Source of the DNA: Vibrio hibernica
GTDB lineage: Bacteria > Pseudomonadota > Gammaproteobacteria > Enterobacterales > Vibrionaceae
DNA length: 64,000 bases
Assembly (NCBI RefSeq): GCF_015223435.1
Contig: NZ_VHKO01000006.1
Coordinates: forward strand, 61,471-125,470
Direction: 5' to 3'
The translations under genes were made by a program, and so were the position numbers. The notes beneath the pieces are model-generated. The model did no database searches, was not told where the DNA came from, and saw only the letters and a list, made by a program, of their open reading frames with translations. Shown in pieces: positions 59,376-64,000 of the stretch (positions within the stretch are counted from its first letter, which is position 1; each line of letters starts with the position of its first letter).

Positions 59376-59840
59376 TTACTCTTTTTCAGAGATATAAGGA
59401 TCATCAAAGCCAAGTTTTTGCATGATTTCAGTTTCGATGCTTTCCATCTCTTCGGCTTCTTCATCTTCCATATGGTCATAACCTAACAGATGAAGTGAGC
59501 CATGTATAACCATATGTGCCCAATGGGCATTAAGTGGTTTATTTTGTTCGACTGCTTCTTTTTCCACCACTTGTTGGCATATGATTAAATCGCCTAATAA
59601 GTCGATTTTGACCTCTGGTGGTGCTTCAAATGGAAAAGATAACACATTAGTGGGTTTATCTTTTCCGCGATAGTCACGATTTAATTGCTGGCTTTCATCC
59701 GTTTCAACAATACGAATAGTGACTTCCGCTTGGGGTTGAAATAATGGAATAACCGCATCTAACCACTGTTGGAATTGATCTTGACTCGGCAAGGCATCGT
59801 CATTTTTGACTACGATTTGAAGATCGAGTTCAATGCTCAT
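59376..59840 (-). CDS. ybeY: Endoribonuclease YbeY
   Basis: YbeY is a zinc RNase needed for 16S rRNA 3-prime end maturation and ribosome quality control. The 154-residue protein (E. coli 155) has the metal motif [16 protein letters not shown] (H-x3-H-x5-H) and [10 protein letters not shown]. It lies eight bases after ybeZ. The 124-base gap to corC has a weak 9-bp inverted repeat (59302-59310 and 59357-59365) but no terminator. Confidence 0.96.
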   Translation of the reverse strand: MSIELDLQIVVKNDDALPSQDQFQQWLDAVIPLFQPQAEVTIRIVETDESQQLNRDYRGKDKPTNVLSFPFEAPPEVKIDLLGDLIICQQVVEKEAVEQNKPLNAHWAHMVIHGSLHLLGYDHMEDEEAEEMESIETEIMQKLGFDDPYISEKE

Positions 59841-59848
59841 GAGATAGT

Positions 59849-60985
59849 CTAATCCTTTGTTTTTGGTTGTACTTGAGACTCAATATTTGAATCCGTCTCA
59901 ATAGTCGTTTTGGTATTATTAAAAATAGCGGCAGTTTGTGCTTCTCGCTGTTCTCGTTCTTTACGATGACGCTGTTCGGTAAGCTGGCGCTCTTTTTGAT
60001 CTTTGCTTTCCCATTTTTCATAGGCATTAACAATGCGAGCGACAACAGGATGACGGACTACATCATCAGCAACAAAGAAATTAAAACTGATTTCATCTAC
60101 TTCAGATAACACTTCTACAGCATGACGAAGACCGGAACGAGCACCACGAGGCAAGTCAATCTGCGTCACATCTCCGGTGATCACAGCACGAGAATTAAAG
60201 CCAATACGTGTTAAGAACATTTTCATTTGTTCAACCGTTGTATTTTGGCTTTCATCTAAAATGATAAAAGCATCATTTAAAGTCCGTCCTCGCATATAGG
60301 CAAGAGGAGCGACTTCAATGACATTACGCTCAATGAGTTTTTCAACCTTTTCAAAGCCAAGCATTTCAAACAATGCATCGTATAAAGGGCGAAGATATGG
60401 ATCAACTTTTTGGCTCAAGTCCCCCGGTAAGAAACCCAGTTTTTCTCCTGCTTCAACTGCAGGGCGGGTTAATAGGATCCGGCTAATTTCTTGGCGTTCA
60501 AGCGCATCAACTGCCGCGGCAACAGCAAGGTAGGTTTTACCTGTACCAGCTGGGCCAATACCAAAAGTAATGTCATGGGTAACGATATTGACCAAATACT
60601 GCCCTTGGTTAGGTGTACGTGGTTTGATAATACCTTTTTTTGTTTTGATAAAGACTTCTTTGCCGTATTCGATCACTTGTTCTTGCTGCTGCTCTAAAAT
60701 GCCAGACTCTTTTACTGCAAGATGGATTTTTTCAGGTTCAATATCTTGGATCTCACCACGAATAGGTGAGGTGTCTACATATAGATCTTTAAGAATATCT
60801 AGACCCGCGGCGGCAGTATGAGGTTTACCCATAATAGTGAAAAAATTTCCACGATGGTTGATCTCAACGCCTAATCTACGTTCAAGATGTTTGATATTGT
60901 CATCAAAAGGGCCGCATAAACTAGAGAGTCTGCGGTTATCGGAAGGTTCTAAGTTGATTTCAAGCGTGACGATTTTATTGCTCAC
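59849..60985 (-). CDS. ybeZ: PhoH-like ATPase YbeZ
   Basis: YbeZ is a cytoplasmic ATPase of the PhoH family that interacts with YbeY. The 378-residue protein has Walker A GPAGTGKT (residues 144-151), Walker [10 protein letters not shown], and the PhoH words [20 protein letters not shown] and [13 protein letters not shown]. After residue 330 there is a polar tail rich in Glu, Gln, Lys and Thr. The start is GTG, with AGAGGG upstream. An 11-bp hairpin lies just before it. Confidence 0.94.
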   Translation of the reverse strand: MSNKIVTLEINLEPSDNRRLSSLCGPFDDNIKHLERRLGVEINHRGNFFTIMGKPHTAAAGLDILKDLYVDTSPIRGEIQDIEPEKIHLAVKESGILEQQQEQVIEYGKEVFIKTKKGIIKPRTPNQGQYLVNIVTHDITFGIGPAGTGKTYLAVAAAVDALERQEISRILLTRPAVEAGEKLGFLPGDLSQKVDPYLRPLYDALFEMLGFEKVEKLIERNVIEVAPLAYMRGRTLNDAFIILDESQNTTVEQMKMFLTRIGFNSRAVITGDVTQIDLPRGARSGLRHAVEVLSEVDEISFNFFVADDVVRHPVVARIVNAYEKWESKDQKERQLTEQRHRKEREQREAQTAAIFNNTKTTIETDSNIESQVQPKTKD

Positions 60986-61002
60986 AGTGTCCCTCTCAAA
61001 GT

Positions 61003-61028
61003 TAGCGGTTCAATAATTTGAACCGCTA
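61003..61028. other. 11-bp hairpin between miaB and ybeZ
   Basis: TAGCGGTTCAA (61003-61013) pairs perfectly with TTGAACCGCTA (61018-61028) with a TAAT loop. No T-run follows on the minus strand. It lies 18 bases before the ybeZ GTG, so it may affect mRNA cutting or translation rather than end transcription. Confidence 0.6.
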
Positions 61029-61055
61029 TTAGCTTAATTATAGAAGGATATGGAG

Positions 61056-62480
61056 TTAAGGAACGAAAGTCACAACCCCTAAATCATCTTCTTTACGTGT
61101 TTTTTTGATCATTTCTGCTGGAGACACTGCAGAACGTAAACCCATTTCAGCTTCTGTGCGTACTAATATACCGCGCAGTGAGTTTGGTAGTACTTCTGTG
61201 ATTTCCACATCAACAAACTGACCAATCAGGTTCGGTGAACCCTCGAAGTTAACGACACGGCTATTTTCAGTACGTCCACTAAGTTGCATCAGATCTTTTT
61301 TCGATGGTCCCTCAACTAGAATGCGTTGTGTTGTACCTAACATCAAACGAGAGTATCGCATAGCTTGAGTGTTTATTTGTTGTTGCAGCTCATACAATCT
61401 GTCTTTCTTCTCTTGTTCCGGAGTATCACAAGGATAATCAGCGGCTGGTGTGCCTGGGCGTGGTGAGAAGACAAAGCTAAAGCTCATATCAAAATCAACC
61501 TCTTTGATAAGCTTCATGGTATCAGCAAAATCTTGTTTCGATTCACCAGGGAAGCCAACAATAAAGTCAGAGCTGATCTGAATGCCAGGGCGTGCTTTAC
61601 GTAACTTGCGAATAATTGATTTATATTCGATAGCCGTATGCGGACGCTTCATCATAGTTAGAATACGGTCTGATCCACTTTGAACCGGTAAGTGCAAAAA
61701 GCTTACTAGTTCAGGTGTATCTTCATAAACAGCGATAATATCATCGGTAAATTCTAATGGGTGGCTTGTGGTAAAGCGAAGACGATCCACACCATCAATA
61801 GAGGCTATTAGACGAAGTAATTCAGAGAATGAACAGATCTCGCCATCAAAGGTTGGTCCTCGATAAGCATTTACGTTTTGGCCAAGTAAATGGATTTCAC
61901 GAACGCCTTGCTCGGCAAGTTGGGCAACTTCAAATAGTACATCATCCATTGGGCGGCTGACTTCTTCACCGCGTGTATAAGGAACCACACAGTAAGTACA
62001 GTATTTTGAACAACCTTCCATGATCGAAACGTAAGCGGTTGGGCCTTCTGCTTTTGGCTCTGGCAAATTATCGAATTTTTCAATCTCTGGGAAAGAAATA
62101 TCCATAACAGGACCAGATTTAGATTGAGATTGTTTGATCATCTCCGGCAAACGGTGCAATGTTTGTGGGCCAAAAATAACGTCAACATAAGGCGCGCGGT
62201 GGCGAATATGAGCACCTTCTTGGGTCGCGACACAACCGCCCACACCAATAATAACGCCTTCCTTTTTATCTTTTAATGTTTTCCAGCGACCAAGCTGGTG
62301 GAAAACTTTTTCTTGTGCTTTCTCACGAATCGAACAGGTATTAAGGAGTAATACATCTGCTTCCGCTGGATCTTCGGTTAGCTCATATCCATTTGCGGCA
62401 CCTAGTAAATCGGCCATTTTAGATGAATCGTATTCGTTCATCTGACAGCCCCAAGTTTTAATTAGCAGTTTCTTACTCAT
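61056..62480 (-). CDS. miaB: tRNA-2-methylthio-N6-dimethylallyladenosine synthase MiaB
   Basis: MiaB adds a methylthio group to i6A37 in tRNAs reading UNN codons. From ATG 62480 the protein has 474 residues, the same as E. coli. It has the N-terminal UPF0004 cluster ligands ([28 protein letters not shown]), the radical-SAM motif [16 protein letters not shown], and a C-terminal TRAM domain (about residues 380-440). A GTG at 62486 would add two residues. Divergent from ubiF as in E. coli. Confidence 0.97.
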   Translation of the reverse strand: MSKKLLIKTWGCQMNEYDSSKMADLLGAANGYELTEDPAEADVLLLNTCSIREKAQEKVFHQLGRWKTLKDKKEGVIIGVGGCVATQEGAHIRHRAPYVDVIFGPQTLHRLPEMIKQSQSKSGPVMDISFPEIEKFDNLPEPKAEGPTAYVSIMEGCSKYCTYCVVPYTRGEEVSRPMDDVLFEVAQLAEQGVREIHLLGQNVNAYRGPTFDGEICSFSELLRLIASIDGVDRLRFTTSHPLEFTDDIIAVYEDTPELVSFLHLPVQSGSDRILTMMKRPHTAIEYKSIIRKLRKARPGIQISSDFIVGFPGESKQDFADTMKLIKEVDFDMSFSFVFSPRPGTPAADYPCDTPEQEKKDRLYELQQQINTQAMRYSRLMLGTTQRILVEGPSKKDLMQLSGRTENSRVVNFEGSPNLIGQFVDVEITEVLPNSLRGILVRTEAEMGLRSAVSPAEMIKKTRKEDDLGVVTFVP

Positions 62481-62633
62481 TATCACATTCGCTCGTATTA
62501 AATCAGGTTTGGGTTGAGCTTTTGCTCATCATAATTGTGCAGATTAACATTGCAACAGCTGCGCTAATCTAGCAAGCCGCGTATTGTACTGCTTTAAATC
62601 TCAGCTGACTAGGTCTAAGCGCAATATGGGAGT

Positions 62634-62662
62634 TTGACGTATTTTTATTGTGGGTTTATTTA
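62634..62662 (+). promoter_or_regulatory. Possible sigma-70 promoter of ubiF
   Basis: TTGACG (62634-62639) and TATTTA (62657-62662) are spaced by 17 bases and point toward ubiF. The -35 matches at five of six positions and the -10 at four of six. The leader would be about 80 bases. Confidence 0.4.
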
Positions 62663-62748
62663 TTTTGGAATCAGAATAATTTGAATGAGATAGCGGAAAA
62701 TGCCGGTGAAATAAGTAGAATAGAAAAAAATAGCGAATGGTAGTGTAT

Positions 62749-63930
62749 ATGTCTCAGTTTGATGTTGTTGTGATTGGTGGTGGTATGGTCGGTGCAGCCG
62801 TTGCACTTGGCCTTGCGAAACAAAAAAAACGTGTTGCGTTGGTGGAAGGGCTGAAGCCGATGTTCTTTGAGGCTTCTCAGTCAATGGATTTACGGGTTTC
62901 CGCTATTTCAACAGCATCGGTTGATTTATTGCAACAGCTTGGCGCTTGGCCAAATATCAAGTCTAAAAGGGTACTGCCTTACCTCGGTTTAGAGACTTGG
63001 GAAAATTCTGAGTGTCGCATTCGTTTTCACGCCCATGACCTGAATTTAGATAAGTTAGGTTATATGGTCGAAAATCGATTGTTGCAGCTAGGCTTGTGGG
63101 AGGAATTTGAGCAACACTCTAATCTAGAATTGTTTTGTCCTGATAGTCTTGATTATATTGAGTTTCATGAATCGTATAATCAAGTCGTCTTATCATCAGG
63201 AAAAACACTTGATGCTCTGTGGGTGGTGGGTGCGGATGGCGCTAATTCTAAAGTACGTCAGCAAGCGAATATTGGTGTGACTGCCTGGGATTACCGCCAG
63301 CGCTGCATGCTGATTAATGTCGAACTGCCATCTCAAGATAATCAAATCTTGCGTGATACAACATGGCAATGGTTTACGCCGAATGGACCACGTTCATTTT
63401 TGCCATTAGCCCCACTTGCTAATGGACGAGAGCAGGGTTCGTTAGTTTGGTATGATTCACCAAAACGAATCAGACAATTACAAAATCTGTCATTAGATAA
63501 GCTGCGTGAAGAAGTATTGAACCACTTTCCTGCTGAATTAGGTGATATTAACGTGTTGCAATCGGGTTCATTTCCATTAACTCGTCGTCATGCTCAGAAG
63601 TATTTTGCTAAACGTTGTGTGTTAGTCGGAGATTCTGCTCATACGATTAATCCATTGGCGGGGCAAGGAGTAAATCTTGGCTTTAAAGATGTATGGATGT
63701 TACTTGAAACGATTGCCGATAAAGGCTTAGAGTCGGAGCAGGCTTTTATTGACTACCAAAAATGCCGCCGTACAGATAACTTAATCATGCAAACGGGAAT
63801 GGATTTTTTTTATACGACGTTTAGCAATGATATTACGCCATTAAAATTTATTCGTAATGCTGCGCTAAAAGTTGCGCAGCATTCTGGGGATATAAAAAAG
63901 CAAGTCCTTAAATATGCATTAGGTTTATAA
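62749..63930 (+). CDS. ubiF: 3-demethoxyubiquinol 3-hydroxylase UbiF
   Basis: UbiF is a flavin monooxygenase that makes the last ring hydroxylation in ubiquinone synthesis. The 393-residue protein (E. coli 391) has the FAD motif VVVIGGGMVGAAVALGLA at the N-terminus, the VGADGANSKVRQ segment, and CVLVGDSAHTINPLAGQGVN for the flavin ribityl chain. QWFTPNGPRSFLPL and LVWYDSPKRIRQLQN fit UbiF rather than UbiH or VisC/UbiI. I use ATG 62749; ATG 62737 would add four residues and neither has a good ribosome binding site. The miaB neighbour matches E. coli. Confidence 0.92.
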   Translation: MSQFDVVVIGGGMVGAAVALGLAKQKKRVALVEGLKPMFFEASQSMDLRVSAISTASVDLLQQLGAWPNIKSKRVLPYLGLETWENSECRIRFHAHDLNLDKLGYMVENRLLQLGLWEEFEQHSNLELFCPDSLDYIEFHESYNQVVLSSGKTLDALWVVGADGANSKVRQQANIGVTAWDYRQRCMLINVELPSQDNQILRDTTWQWFTPNGPRSFLPLAPLANGREQGSLVWYDSPKRIRQLQNLSLDKLREEVLNHFPAELGDINVLQSGSFPLTRRHAQKYFAKRCVLVGDSAHTINPLAGQGVNLGFKDVWMLLETIADKGLESEQAFIDYQKCRRTDNLIMQTGMDFFYTTFSNDITPLKFIRNAALKVAQHSGDIKKQVLKYALGL

Positions 63931-64000
63931 ATTAATTCACTCGCTGAATTAGTAAGCCATCCCTTTTATATCCAATCACCGAACTTTATACATACCGGCA

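Overview
This is an ordinary chromosomal window from a gammaproteobacterium, almost certainly a member of the Vibrionaceae (Vibrio or a close relative); the species cannot be assigned from the sequence alone. The evidence is a complete Na+-translocating NADH:quinone reductase operon with apbE and nqrM beside it, an OmpK-type outer-membrane channel, and protein sequences that read like Vibrio orthologues throughout. Much of the gene order is shared with Escherichia coli. The DNA is AT-rich by eye. I see no rRNA, tRNA, CRISPR array, insertion sequence, prophage or integron, and no broken gene.

Layout. (1) 1-9.6 kb, mostly + strand: fabZ(end)-lpxA-lpxB-rnhB-dnaE-accA-tilS-glnB, which covers lipid A synthesis, replication, fatty-acid synthesis, tRNA-Ile lysidine formation and nitrogen signalling. 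(2) 9.6-17.7 kb: a yafD-like gene, mltD, gloB, yafS-like methyltransferase, csdE, csdA, panE and ompK. (3) 17.9-22.3 kb: a minus-strand run rlmG-yajG-ppiA-like-ampG, divergent from bolA. (4) 22.3-30.1 kb: nqrABCDEF, apbE, nqrM. (5) 30.2-40.1 kb: dinB, pepD, a purine permease, gpt, a small acetyltransferase, frsA, crl, proB, proA; the E. coli order dinB...pepD-gpt-frsA-crl...proBA is recognisable. (6) 40.4-53.5 kb, all minus strand: leuS-lptE-holA-rsfS-rlmH-mrdA-rodA-rlpA-dacA-ybeD-lipB-lipA. (7) 53.7-64 kb: ybeL-like gene, an LtaS/MdoB-type sulfatase-fold membrane enzyme, then minus-strand miaB-ybeZ-ybeY-corC-lnt and divergent ubiF.

How genes work together. NqrA-F form the sodium pump. ApbE attaches FMN to threonines in NqrB and NqrC, and NqrM is needed for its maturation; the target threonines (NqrB T236, NqrC T225) and the NqrF cluster cysteines (70, 76, 79, 111) are all present. 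The permease and gpt form a purine-uptake and salvage unit. MrdA-RodA-RlpA-DacA (and MltD, AmpG elsewhere) build, trim and recycle the cell wall. LipB and LipA make protein-bound lipoate. CsdA and CsdE form a sulfur-transfer pair. Lnt matures the several lipoproteins encoded here (MltD, YajG, ApbE, RlpA, LptE).

No clearly new multi-gene system is present. The most interesting signals are non-coding: a structured leader plus terminator and a PurR-like palindrome upstream of the purine permease, a CRP-like site before ompK, a LexA box before dinB, and several strong inverted repeats that are not ordinary terminators. Locus oddities include the absence of nadD from the holA-rsfS interval, csdA and csdE converging with overlapping stop codons, and a long polar tail on LptE.
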